Shown here: positions 37,990 through 51,279 of the stretch, one piece after another | How the letters are laid out: each line of letters opens with the position of its first letter | Numbering within the stretch: the first letter of the stretch is position 1 | NCBI GenBank assembly: GCA_037957365.1 | Contig: JARHVA010001922.1 | Coordinates: forward strand, 2,305,001-2,369,000 | DNA from: Torreya grandis | Taxonomy: Eukaryota; Streptophyta; Pinopsida; Cupressales; Taxaceae | Length of the DNA stretch: 64,000 bases | Direction: 5' to 3' | The notes under the pieces: model-generated | What the model was told of the DNA's origin: nothing | The model's database searches: none | What the model saw: only the letters and a program-made list of their open reading frames with translations | Made by a program: the position numbers and the translations under genes

Positions 37990-40315
37990 TTACCACCTAT
38001 CCTTGTTATAATTTTATTGTCTTCCCAAATTTAATATTAAACCAAAATAACATGAAATATCATAAAAGTCACAAAAAAATGACCAAGGAGAGTTCCATGA
38101 AGCCTCCCAACCCCTCTACACATCTCTTTAACCTATAGAGTGTTTTTCTCATTCCAAAGAAAAGTGTTTAGAGGTCTTGGTAAGAATAATGTGTATAATT
38201 TGATACCATCACTAATCTACATATCCCATGATAAGTATGACATGTAAATACTATCACTACTCCAAGTATCTCTTGACAAGTATGATAATGAATAGAAATT
38301 GGAAATAATACATTTTCAATGTATACCAAATTAAGGAATAAACATTCTTCAATATACATGTGTATAACCATACGACTGAATTTGACAAGTCCCACTTACT
38401 AAACCCTAGTTTCAATAGCTCTCCTTGTCAAATCCAAACTTGGTAACTACTGAGTCAATGTGAGACTAACTAGGATCCACTCCCATCTCTTATTACTAAC
38501 ATTCCTAATTTTCCATTCATCCCTTAGGTCTCCATGACCTAATGATATCCAAAATGTGCACATGGTTCAATGAATCATAAATATATACTAACAGATCTTA
38601 GAGAGTAATGAGATATTCTAAATAATTCAATATGTATTAATATCCATCACAATGAAAATCATGCAGTCATTTTATAATTACATTAAGTTTCCATTATCCA
38701 AACATACCTAATATCAAATTTCATGGCTTAACCTATTCTGTTATATTTATAGTTAAGATGAAATAATGTTAAAACTATCATAATAAATAAATACCAAGGA
38801 TCACCCCATGCTTACAACCTTATAAAATGAATAAGTGAAACAATTCCTCCCTACTTGTTTGATTAGTTATGCAATAAGTTATAAGCTATCATGACCGCAT
38901 AGACTAACAAGATGTTTTATACATCCTATTTTATATTCACTCTACATAAAAGGTATATAAATAAATCATTAAAATAACATGTTTTAATAAATATGAAAAT
39001 AATACCAATCTAATAAATGTTAAATCATATCATAATGATTATAATCAACTATAAATCCTAATCCATAAATAATACAAATTTAAGGTTTACAATTCCACAT
39101 GGTCAAATTTCACAAGTGTAAATAAAGTAGCACTGTAAAGTATGAATCTAAAAAAACACAAGAATAAACTCTTAAATATCCTCACATGGTATAAAGAAAA
39201 CATCACAACCCAAGTTGCCATAATCACTATCTACTTACCAAATCTATAAGTGTAATATCACAACCTACTTCTACAACTAGTAGGAAAAAATATTAACCAC
39301 ATAGATGTGTCAATCCATTACATTCCTAAGAATTTTCTATCCATAATAAGTAGAAGACACTATCCCCATGAACTCCTAGAAATATTGTTAGAACAATATT
39401 TTTTAAACAAGTTTCCCGACTAAAAGAAATAATAAATCAACATCATGAAAATATGAGTCCCCTCAAAGGAGGGTAAGAGAGTATCAACTCACTTATATTA
39501 TAACTATGTCAGATGAAACCTCTTCCAAATTCACATAAACATATGGGGTGCCAAACCATGAGCAAACTCCTAACACATATGAATCCCCAACAAAGACATC
39601 TACACTCTACTACAAGGAAATGCCCACCGTATTAGGTGGTGCTAATCCACAAGTGATCTTTTAGGATTCCCAATCCTAGGATTAGTGTATTTAAGAAAAA
39701 AAATAATGTACATATACTTAAGTGAGAAACATCACATGTTTTTTGCACACTCACAATATAAAACACAAGTGATGGAGGTGACTTGATTACCCAGTAAATA
39801 TGTAATCACTTTTGAGGTGTTAAATCTAGGTGATCAAGATATTATAGGAATCTATTATTCATGACTCAAGAAATATGATATACACTCACCTACCTAAATA
39901 TCATATACAACCATATAAATCAAGACACTCGATAAACCAACCCTTTAACAACTCTAAGAGGGTAGGAATGCTCCTAAGGGTACACACTCAATATACCAAA
40001 CCACAGTTCATGGAATCAACTAACAGTCATTATCACTTCATAAAATAGGTCACATAAGATTATGTTTATCCTTTCCAGAATTACCTTCTATTATCTTGAT
40101 GTCTCACACACTAGATGCTTTAGTTAAATAGGTTCTTAGGAAAATCAAACCAAGAATTATGGATGTATATTACCTACAATAGTCATTAATCCATAAAAGA
40201 GGATCTATTAAGTCTCAAAACTCTAATCATGGTGTAATATGATTATATACTAAGGTAATACAAGTCTAAAATACACTAAACCGATAGAATACTATCTATA
40301 ATCTCACATCCTATG
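37990..40315 (-). other. Non-coding interior of chromovirus-type element
   Basis: I found no RT, RNase H, integrase-core or protease motif on either strand. The frame 38168-38395 is a chance frame. This is the scar where most of pol is missing. Confidence 0.6.
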
Positions 40316-40319
40316 GGTT

Positions 40320-40545
40320 TTCCTACTCAACAGGATGCTCTTTAGGTTCTTCCTAATGTTCTTTTTCTTCATGGCCATGAACTTTCTGCTCAAAGGCTAA
40401 AATTCAATTCCTATTTTTATTAATGGTTGTGAGAATCTAATTTAACTTTACAGCTTGCTTAGTAGCAAATTGGTTAGGATTAAATGGAGGGTTACTGTAT
40501 TTGACATTCAAGGGACCCTCACCAAATACTCTATATTTCACCATT
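40320..40545 (-). pseudogene. Gag N-terminal fragment of chromovirus-type element
   Basis: Starting at an ATG near 40,543 on the minus strand, about 70 bp inside the primer-binding site, the frame reads 'MVKYRVFGEGPLNVKYSNPP', then 'NPNQFATKQAVKL' and a Glu/Lys-rich stretch 'HGHEEKEH', with TAG or TAA stops inside. The position just after the primer site is where Gag begins, but I do not recognise the sequence. It could be leader sequence. Confidence 0.35.
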
Positions 40546-40609
40546 CTCCTTTTTGATAAACATAAGGGTATGAAAATTTTAATGGACTCATTATGTCCTA
40601 GATTTTGAT

Positions 40610-40626
40610 CCACATTTCTAATACCA
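40610..40626 (-). other. Primer-binding site, tRNA-iMet type
   Basis: On the minus strand TGGTATTAGAAATGTGG lies two bases from the end of the 5' LTR (...GGGTTGTTACA). It is close to TGGTATCAGAGC, the usual initiator-methionine primer site of plant chromoviruses. Confidence 0.7.
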
Positions 40627-40628
40627 CA

Positions 40629-43600
40629 TGTAACAACCCTATTGGGTTTGACTTAGAAAAATGTGATAATTTTTTTCAATTTTTATAGACATAGATTCTT
40701 TCATTATATTTCACCATGAGAATCTAATTAGTGATCCAACTAGAAAACACTAAGTATATTAGCAGTAAAATAATCATATGACTTTTATCTATCACTGATC
40801 ACTATCATCAAATGAAACACAACATAACTAAACATAGAAAGTAATTACATATCTTTAGCCATGGTTGGTACAAACATGTAACCACTACTATCATAGTATA
40901 ATAAGTAATAATTACGTCTCATCTAAAAAATGTATCAATAATAATAAATATGATATAATGTATAAGATACAAGGCTCCCCAAAGCATGAGTTCCTAAACT
41001 CTAGTATCTATGGCAATCTTAGGTGTCATCTCAAAATAAGTACTATTGTGGGGAGGGATAGCATCATCTAAGATCTTTTACACACAAAACATATAATATC
41101 AATCTCCCACATAATCCTCGATCAAGAAATGGCCCTCCTTTCATGGATGAGTAGATAGTTACAGTGTGGGAATATAGAGAGATAAGCTATTACCTGTGTG
41201 TTGTATGTTTTCTAAATAAAATAATGTTGTGTACCATAAATAAACTCATTCTAACATGATATCACACAAACATGTAAATAATGCACATGGAATGAAAATG
41301 TCTAACTATTATTACTTTGGCCAAAGTTTTTCAATAATTATTAATCTTTAGGATCAGTCAATTTCATACACACCACTTAATTGGATTACCTTCATCTAGT
41401 ATTTTGATGCTCGTAAGATAGTGAAGTCTATCTCACTACTTAGTATCAACAATATGAGATTTGGTTAACATATATATAACTAACATATTCATACAAATTA
41501 CTTCTTACTAGCAATCATAAAACATGCCAATCACAAGAATAATCAAATGCATACATTTAGTTCATCAAACATATGAATGAATCTCTGCAATACCATTTAT
41601 TACATAATTAATTAGAAAAACAAGTAAAGATTATATTGACTAGGTATAATATATATTTTAGGCTGCATATTCTAATTTATGTAAGTAGACACAATACAAT
41701 ACTTCTTACTAGCTATTATAAAACATGTTATTCATATAAATAACCAACATACATACATTTAGTCTATCAAATGTATGAATGAATCTAGACATAACAATTA
41801 TAGTTTGTACCACCCAAGTATAACATATATTTAAACTACCATTTTCAAAAAAATACACTCTATGAAATTGCATGATATCATAATTCATTGTACATAAGCA
41901 CACTACTCAATCATGAATAACCAATCTTATAATTTCAAGAATTAAAAGTCTCATAATATTAAGCAATTAAGTACAATATATACCAACTAAATATATCTTT
42001 TAGTTAAATTGCATACTATTATAAATTACAGGCACACATCATGATGCACTAATATATGTTATATATTCCTAAACACTTATACATATTAATATACTCATAA
42101 TATGAACCGTACACAAGTTTTCATGACTATATAATAATAGCCATTTATATCTCTAATCAAGCACTCCATATGATTTCTATATTCACAATAATTTTCCTAT
42201 TCATGAAATATATTGATGATCTTTATAAGCTAAGGGATTGTACAATGTAATTCTCATTCATAGTTTTAATCCCTAACTAAATATATTTTCATCCTAATAT
42301 AATCAAAGTGTATATAACTCTATATACAATTTCTCAAAACTATAGTCTTTCATATCAAGGTTTGCATATAAATATTTGGCAATATCTAAATTGCTCTTAC
42401 ATGATACCCAAAAGTTTCATCAAGTACATAGATATATGAATCACCCAAGGTTGTGACAATATACTAGTCAAAATCTATGATATAAACACACATCCCAATA
42501 TATTTATATACCTAAGCTATAAATATGTATACACCCTTATACATATTAGTATTTCTAAGGTATGTATCATACACTAGTTTACAATAGATCAATATACAAT
42601 ACACTAACCACTAGATCAACTTTTAGTAATACAATTATGCTTATGAATGAAAAGTCTTGTATTTATCATATCAATTTGAGATGGCACAAGCAATATGATA
42701 TTTAACTTAGACTTTTATCCAAATGATCCCATATCTATATATATAGTAGATCAATTATAGTACAAATGACATTATTAATAGTTATAGTAATTTAAGTATA
42801 CTGAGTTAATAATAGCTCACACATTTATCATTGCTAGATATATTATCTAGTTATATGTGAAGGTAAACTAACTATCTGAAAAGATAATTTAGTTAACTCT
42901 ATAACCTTAACCGATATAGGCCATCAATATATTAAAATACTAACATATATTTCTTATATCTAGAATATAATCAAATAATATATATCTTATTTATAATTTA
43001 GGTGGTAATAAGATTTATATACTTATATTACACCTATGATAAAATTATTACCATAATACCAAACTTAGCATTGGTATTCCATTACACACTTATAATGTTT
43101 ATTCTAAGATTGATGTGTATTCCATAATGCATCAAGATACTGATACAATACTTGGCATACACCTATAAATGTCATATTATAATATAATGTTAAAATGTTT
43201 TATATGTTACTATAGATGTAGTGACATCATACTACATAAATAAATTTATAATACATCATTGTATCTAAAAAATTATATATAAAAACTATGAATATATACA
43301 TAATTGTCCTTATATACATATATGCCTATGCATATTAAAATTTTTGTATTCTTATATGCCTATGATCTAAGATAAGTATAATGTATGCCCATGTGAAATA
43401 GAAGTCAATGTAAAAGCATAATAAATCATTGGTTCTATTTAAATAATTAAATATATGTGTACAATGTTGAAGGTATACTCTTTATTCAATATTATTTGTG
43501 ATTATATACTGATCACTGTATATATCTTACATGGATCACTATGTATATTTACATATGTTAATCACCACTATTAAATCACAATAAAAGTGCAATAATCCAA

Positions 43601-45516
43601 TTTTATAATAAAAGCAATAAAAGTGTAGTGATCTAATTAATTAATGTTCCATCTACCTTATATAACAGTTTAATATACCTTATACATAATAATTATACCA
43701 TATACCTTATATGTATATTGTATCTACTCTACTACCACATCTGATTATGTTTAAATAATTTTGCCTATATTCCAATGTTAGAAATACATATATTAGAGTA
43801 TGTTATTACATAGCAAATTTTGATATTAACTTTTTGTTATATTGGCATCCACAGATGCAATAATCCATAAACTCAATGATTTAATATTCTATCAAATATA
43901 TTAAAAAATAGGAGATCGGTACCAAGCTCAAATATATTCTATCAATTATAGTTATGGTGTTATACAAAAATACATAGACTCATCCCCACTACTCTAGTAT
44001 ATTAACTATGGTGATACATAGAAATATAGAAATGCCTATAGCTATGGTGATACATAGAATATATCAATTTAGCTATAATTAGATTGGTATAATCATCAAG
44101 ATAATCCAGCTTACATATATTCAATATACATATATTTAGATATTTTAGTATATTAAAGTTATTGTGATATACCAAGATAATATGTTTATGTATCACTTGG
44201 ATAAATCAACTTTATTAGTACCTTGAATCTAATATATTCAATATACCAATATAAAGCTTAGCTAAATTGACTATATCTAGATATTAATTTAGTATATTGA
44301 GTATATCGATAATGGATATATATACAACATTAAATATCAATAAAAAATATATTTATATCATGTTAAACCAAGTGATACACAACATACAAATTGATAAATG
44401 ATAATGTTTGTATCTTTGTATGATAATTATCTATCATGTCAATCATTTATTATGCTATTCAAAATTCCATATACCAAATGTAATTCACTGCTTGTAAAGA
44501 TTGAATCACAAAATTGAAATAACATCACCTACCTATTTTAATATGTTAGATATACACAGATAGTCAGATATTTTCCTCTTTTCCCTATTGCGCCTTCTCG
44601 TTTCCTTTCATGTTTTACTCCTCTCTTTGATTCCATGCTCTACCTTTTTCTCCATAATTGTGCCCCTCTTTTTTCCCCCTGAGTATGGCACTTTATTTTT
44701 TTAAAATCTACCATATTTATTTTATCTATTTTTATTTCATGATTTTCTTTTTTTTTCTAGAATCTTTTCTAAATCCTCTAATTCTTTAAATTTTCTCCAA
44801 TTTGCCTTAGCACACAAGTAAGAATCCTTGATTTATTCTATTTTTTTAATTTACTTTGATTTCATATATGTTTTATTTATTTTATAAATAACTTAATAAT
44901 AAATAATTATTTGGTATAATTAATTAATTACCACATAATTAGACTACAACATTATGCACTTAACCCTACACATAACATCCAAAATGCAACCACACATGAT
45001 GTATTCCACATAAAAGTAATAAATTAAGCTAACACATAATGAACCATGCATAAAAAATATATAAATTCAATGAACATCAAAATGCACTACACTAACCATT
45101 CAACTATGCATCTAACATGTAGTAGTTAAGGTGGTGTGTGTAGGGTTCTAGCCATTCCTCTATCATCCTTCAATATCTCCATTTATGCCACCCTCTCTGA
45201 TGATTCTCTCCCTCTATTATGCTCTATGGGATGAATTTATCCTACATCTAACTCATGACAAGTAGTTAGTTAGTCCATAACATCATAACATGTATATCAT
45301 AAAATATTACTGAATAATAAGTCAACATGATCACAAAGTAAAGAATATATAGTACAGCTAACTCATAGTAGTGAAAAAAATGAAACTAAAACAATATACA
45401 TTTTTCCCATAATAACATATGAATTAAAACTTAGTAATAATCAAATCAAATTATCAACTATATAAAATCCATGGATAATCAAGTAAGTTTGCTTAGCGAG
45501 AAATCATGATGCAATA
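40629..45516 (-). repeat. 5' LTR (right) of chromovirus-type element, 4.9 kb
   Basis: Collinear partner of 32,647-37,552. Starts TGTAACAACCCTATTGGG on the plus strand and ends CATGATGCAATA (ancestral GTAACA). Frames at 40865-41071, 41709-41903 and 44002-44196 are non-coding. Confidence 0.85.
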
Positions 45517-45536
45517 ATTTTATTAAATTTTTCATC

Positions 45537-45855
45537 CTTCCCATCTTGGTTTAGTATTATTAATTTGATTTTTACTTACCTTTTGTTTTTATTTTAATAC
45601 TTCCCATCTTGATTTAGTATGATTGATTGACTTTATTGTCTATTTTTTTATACCATTAGTTTTCATGTGCCTTCCAATTTATTACAAAGTTTAATACTTT
45701 CCAACATGATATAATATGACTTTTATTTTGTTTTAATTTGGTGAAAATATTTTTATATGGTTTTAAAACATTTTATTACCCCTTACTTTACCATTTGGTT
45801 TATTATATCTATTCATCTTTTGTTTTTACACATTTCCCATCATGATATAGTGTGT
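45537..45855. repeat. Degenerate short motif array
   Basis: A roughly 22-bp motif close to TTCCCATC(T/A)TGAT(T/A)TAGTATGA occurs at about 45,537, 45,599, 45,697 and 45,830. One more copy lies left of the chromovirus insertion at about 32,550. The array was therefore split by that insertion. Confidence 0.6.
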
Positions 45856-46063
45856 ATTACATTTTATGAATATTTATACTTTTCCAAATCATTGTGATTT
45901 TATTTTTAACCATGGATTTGTATAACACAATGATATAAAATAAAACATACATCACATATTTCCCACAACATATACAAAAAAATAAAAATGCATGTTATAG
46001 AAATGAAATATATCCATACACTCATCCACATACAATTACAACTCATAAACTAGTGAAATGACC

Positions 46064-46068
<5 letters not shown>

Positions 46069-46120
<52 letters not shown>
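46069..46120. repeat. (AT)n microsatellite
   Basis: About 52 bp of uninterrupted AT repeats in non-coding DNA. Confidence 0.95.
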
Positions 46121-46122
<2 letters not shown>

Positions 46123-47385
46123 TGAGTTTGATATAATACAAGTACAAAATACAATATCTATAGCTTGAAGGTTATGCTCCATCATGCCTATCTTATGACC
46201 TAGACACACTACCCATGGATGCATATGACTGACCCCTATAAATGGTGCACTATAGGGAGGTAGTTCAATCTCTCAAGCTAACAACTTGACCCCATAGGTT
46301 GGAAACCTAGGCTTGTACCTATCCAAGTTGTATAGTGGTCACCGTGTGAGTACCTCACTCCTATGTCAAAGCCTATTAGGCCTAAGCCTCTCTAGATCTT
46401 ACCCATGTAGGTAGTTGTGAACCATCTCCTTATGCCTACAACTATCGATCAGATTCCCTCACCAGTCTAAACTAACTAGCATGAGTTTGGGTAGATGGTA
46501 CCATAGGATCTACAGTGAAAGGCTCATAATGTGACAACACTCCATCCAAAATATCATGGTACGCAAACATAATCAATGATACCATATGATCTCTTCTTCA
46601 ACAATATCTACAAAAATAGAAACTAAATATACATCAAATCTCATGTATATATATCTTTAATAATCTATATATCATAATAAATTATGCAATTAGTGATATA
46701 TGTGTAAAAATTAAAACAAATCAAAACATTTCTCCTTAGTGTTGGTATTGTTAACCATAATCTCCTTATTCATTCACCTATCGATCACCTCTTCTATTAG
46801 TTACCTTTGCACAAATTTAAAACTAGGAGTCACCACCCAATCCTATCATGATCTCCTCCTTAATGTCCTCTCTATTGACTAACTACATCCTACATCCACT
46901 ATAGGATCACCCTGTGTGACTACTAGCACATGTGTCTGCTCTCATTGATGGTGTCTATATCTTCGATGAGTTAATGGAGGTTTCTGTCTTGCCTACTTCA
47001 CTCCCACTCTAACAAATATTACATCCACATCCATAACATAATATCCTCTAGGTCTCATTCCTTCTTGATACCATGCCTGACCTGACCATCATCTCACCTA
47101 TTGAGGCCTCATAATAGGTATTTTTACTTGTACCCATGCACCTCTTCTCCCTCTCATCTCTTTAGTATGCCATGCCTAATAAGTAGGCACTACTAGAGGG
47201 GATAATGTATGTGGTATCCATAATTATTTAGGTACATGATCCATTAGATGTGGCTTCACCCATGAAGTATAGTGGCCCATGATTTGAATGCATGCCAAAC
47301 TTGTCAAAATAGTTTCCCAAGATAACTATATAATAATATCAATGTAAGGTAGACACACTATCTGCCCTCATGTAACAATCTAAAA
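46121..47385. other. Non-coding or decayed sequence, richer in G+C
   Basis: The base composition is more balanced than in the flanks (46,140-46,560 especially). This suggests decayed coding or LTR sequence downstream of the minus-strand ORF at 47.4-48.0 kb. No family could be assigned. Confidence 0.35.
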
Positions 47386-47389
47386 ATAT

Positions 47390-47965
47390 GGAACATGGGG
47401 CATGACATGCTCTATATGGTCCTTCCTCCACCGTTCAACCCAATGCAGCCTATCATCGACTGCATGGGGTAACCTAGCTAGTTGATACATAATAATTCTC
47501 TCATAGATTCATGTTCTCAACAAATTAGAGGGGCCAATCATATTTTGTCCCTTGGTTAGCATCCCATACATATATTTCATGAGATGTAACCAAATTATAG
47601 ATTCGAGATCATATAATGCACCCTACTCTAGGATGGACTAACACAAGGTTATCACATAAAGTGGTACTTTTCTATCCAAATTGTGACACAAAAATCATGC
47701 AATCATAAGACTTATAAAGTCATCCAAGACATCCATAATGGATGAAATATTAACATAAAACAATTTAACATATAAACTAGGATATATCCTATCTAATCTC
47801 ATTTCCCATTAGGCTAGGGCTCATCTCTCATCCTCTAAATCTAATGTATCACATATCATTGGTATCCCATCAATAAGAAGTCCAAGCAAAGGATGGATAT
47901 CCTCTAAGGTGATAGCCACATCTATGTTTTCCCCTTCCACCTTCCATCAAAGAGTGTTGGTCAAA
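47390..47965 (-). pseudogene. Plant-mobile-domain-like or transposon ORF remnant
   Basis: Minus-strand translation gives 'EGENIDVAITLEDIHPLLGL', then 'LIDGIPM' and further on 'WEMRLDRIYPSL' and 'GPSNLLRT'. The pattern T(L)EDV..LLGLPIDG is characteristic of the plant mobile domain, found in plant transposons and in proteins such as MAIL1. The middle part ('RKVPLYVITL' to 'IIMYQLARL') is also compatible with putative plant transposon proteins. About seven in-frame stops break it. It may belong to a transposable element whose ends I could not find. The assignment rests on a single short motif. Confidence 0.4.
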
Positions 47966-49735
47966 TTTTCCCATGCTCCTAAGAACATTGAAATATTTAT
48001 CAAAACTCTTTAGCTAAGATCTCTCCAAGAGCTCATTACTATAACCATACATGATTCAACATACACAAGAGAATGAACTAATTGAACAAAATAATCATTA
48101 TTCATAAAATAATTACAAAGGACATGCAAAATATAATATTAAAATGTATATCCATAACTTAAATAGGCAATGAGAACCAAGATGCAAGCTAAACTAGGCA
48201 ATGTGGGATAAATCCACATATGTGAAAAAACTAGGTAAAGACTAATAACCTAGCTAGAACCTATAAAGAATGAGAAATAATATAATCTAATAAACATGAT
48301 ATGAGATCAAAACTTATCAATATTTGTCTCATCTCCATGAATCCTCCAAAACCCAAGGCAAGCATTCAAGCTCGATCCACATCTAATAAATTCTCTAACA
48401 AATCTAGTATCTAGGATGCATCCACTAGGCACCAAAATCTCCATTGCCTCTGAAAAATATCAAACAATAGATAATGTATTAGATATTGATGTGATAATAA
48501 TAAAATAATTTCTTAAATATTCTCAAAAAACTACAAATTAACTACTTCATCATCTTGTTTGACCCATTTTTATATTTATCACTTTTTTCCTACACAATCA
48601 ACCTATTTAATACTAAATCGACCCTATCACTTATTTACCATACTACATCAACCTTATGTTACACAATAACCCATTATTATAAACATAATCAATGTATTTG
48701 ATACTAAATCAGCCTTGATCTATTTTTTGCATAGTATATTAACCTTCTAACACACAGTTATCCTCCTTCAATAGACTATATCAAACACATAGTACATATT
48801 GCATTAGCTAGAAGGTACTATGTCAACCATTTCCCCATTTCCAATTAGATTAGGCCTTTGTTATGCATACGACCATCTATAGTGATACTACATCAACCCA
48901 CTACTACATAGTCAATCCCATATATTTCTCTCACCTTTCAAACTAATTTTATAAGGACAACTCCATTCTTAGTCTGTGGTGACTTTTTGACCATTTACCA
49001 TAAATGCCTTAGTCATTTATTATCCCAATATTTTCTTACCTAGTACCTCATTCTATCCCTATTTTACCTAAAAATTTCTTAGGGTCATTTTTGATATGTA
49101 TAATTTTCCTAACATCTAATTTTCTATATTTAGATTTATTTTAATTAAAATTACTCAAAATTTTGAAATTAATGATTCACATACCTAAGCTACACATGCC
49201 ACAATTGCTAGTCCTCCACATTATAGCTATCGTCACCTCACCATGGTCACACTCTAGGCTCAATTAGGTCTCTCAAAGCAATATTTTCTTAGAATAGTAA
49301 AAATAAAAAATGAACTAATTTTCACCCTATTTATATTTACTACTCAAAATTATTTACCTATCAATTATTTACAATCAAATTCCATTTTATAACCATAACT
49401 TTATTTCTACTAGATCTTTTTCAAAATTAAAAGATGTTCTAGAATCTTGACATTATAGAGAATATTTTCACATATTACATGTATATTTTTCTATTTTTTT
49501 TCTTATTTTCATAGGTTCACCTAATGTTCCCTACATTGGACACCTTCACATTTCTCTCACTTCCTTCCTCTTCTACAACACTAAGGTAAATAAAGGTATG
49601 TATTTTTAATTATACCCTTTCATTTATCTTATTTGATTCTTACTAAAGTTTATTTAGCACAACATTTTGTGTTTTTATATTCTTTTCTTGAAGCACCATC
49701 CCATGTTACACCTACGTGAAACATGATGAGCTTAG
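47966..49735. other. Non-coding, no recognisable gene
   Basis: The start may contain the decayed N-terminus of the ORF to its left. From about 48,590 to 48,960 short degenerate repeats of CATCAACC/AATCAACC with ACTA-rich spacers recur. Nothing else was recognised on either strand. Confidence 0.4.
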
Positions 49736-50213
49736 ATTTGGGTATATGTATATACACAATATTTTATTACTTTATCAATTTTTGATGCTTTATCTATACA
49801 AGAACCTATCGAGTCTCAATATCTCTAAGTGCATGCCTTAAATAGTGTACCAGGAAAGGGGTGGGGACACCATTGGTGCTTCGTAAAAAAATTGTCCCCT
49901 ATACCACCACTTATAATCAAAACAAACCTATTCTATACATTTTTTAAATATTTGACACCTCCCTTACACACTCCTCTAAGAAATTAACCACCTTAAACAA
50001 CCCCTACCTAACCCAAAAAGTCTTTTTGACACGTACCAAACAAATTCAACATAGTTTGACCCTATACTTAAAATATAATAGCATGTTACAAGACTCGACC
50101 AGACTTGGCCGACCCAGTCTAGGACCTAACTTGCTTTTATTAATTAATGATATAGGGTCAATTGGGTTGAATCTATTAGTTAAACTTTTGGAAGGGTTTA
50201 TGGTTAGATCTAA

Positions 50214-50223
50214 CTATATATAC
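50214..50223 (+). promoter_or_regulatory. TATA box, tandem unit 1 of copy B
   Basis: CTATATATAC follows GGTTAGATCTAA, the same context as at 12,822 in copy A. Confidence 0.5.
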
Positions 50224-51269
50224 ACATCCTTTCCACCATTTCTTAAAGAGATAAAAAGAGTAAGTCATTATTTATGCATTTACTTATCCACCATTCTAAT
50301 TAAGGAGAATTTTTTAGGGTTTCATACTTCATTTGGAGATATGAATCTTGTATTGTAAAAAATTGAAATTCACTAGGAAGTATTTAGTGAAAATATATTT
50401 CCATTGTCCATCCTTAGTTTCTTCAACATACACAACAACCTCTTGAAAATCACCTTGGCCAAGGGAGAGATTGAGGCTCAGTGGGTTCATCTTCAAAGGT
50501 AAGTATTCCTAAATTTTATCCTCCTTGTTAAAGTAGATAGATTTAAATTTGTTATGCTTATATGCTTCTCTCTCCATGCAATATAATTTCTTATAAATTG
50601 ACTTGAGTAGAGATCATCTATGCATGTTTAATTTTATGTTTATTACCCCCATTTTATGCCACATGATTTGGTGAGCACTAGGTTATATTTTTATTTACTT
50701 TGTGAATAAGAAAACATAGGACCTAACTAGGTTTATTGCATGGTATTTCTCAAATAGAAGATTTGAAACCATCTATAGTGATATGGTAAGGGACCCTTTA
50801 TTTAGGTTTAGTGGATCCATCTTGGTCATGACCCTAATTATCTAAATGTACTAACAAGAACCTATCGAGTCTCAATCTCTCTAAGTGCATGCCTTAAAGA
50901 GTGTACCAGGAAAGGGGTGGGGACACCATTGTTTCTTCGTAAAAAAATTGTCCCCTATACAGCCACTTATAATCAAAACAAACCTATTCTATACATTTTT
51001 TAAATATTTGACACCTCCCTTACACACTCCTCTAAGAAATTAACCACCTTAAACAACCCCTACCTAACCCAAAAAGTCTTTTTGACATGTACCAAACAAA
51101 TTCAACATAGTTTGACCCTATACTTAAAATATAATAGCATGTTACAAGACTCGACCAGACTTGGCCGACCCAGTCTAGGACCTAACTTGCTTTTATTAAT
51201 TAATGATATAGGGTCAATTGGGTTGAATCTATTAGTTAAAATTTTGGAAGGGTTTATGGTTAGATCTAA

Positions 51270-51279
51270 CTATATATAC
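51270..51279 (+). promoter_or_regulatory. TATA box, tandem unit 2 of copy B
   Basis: The same CTATATATAC as in unit 1, so the duplication produced two potential promoters in series. Confidence 0.5.

Larger units (their letters stand above)
32647..45516 (-). mobile_element. Chromovirus-type (Tekay/Del-like) deletion derivative
   Basis: A 12.87-kb element on the minus strand. Its direct LTRs (32,647-37,552 and 40,629-45,516) both start TGTAACAACC on the plus strand, and flanking 5-bp copies of ATTTT lie at 32,642-32,646 and 45,517-45,521. On the minus strand, a tRNA-iMet-like primer site abuts the right LTR and a purine-rich tract abuts the left LTR, which fixes the orientation. The interior is only 3.08 kb. 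It keeps a possible N-terminal Gag fragment and the very C-terminus of a chromovirus polyprotein, but RT, RNase H and the integrase catalytic core are missing. Very long LTRs with a gutted interior resemble so-called large retrotransposon derivatives, which depend on partner elements. Confidence 0.8.
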
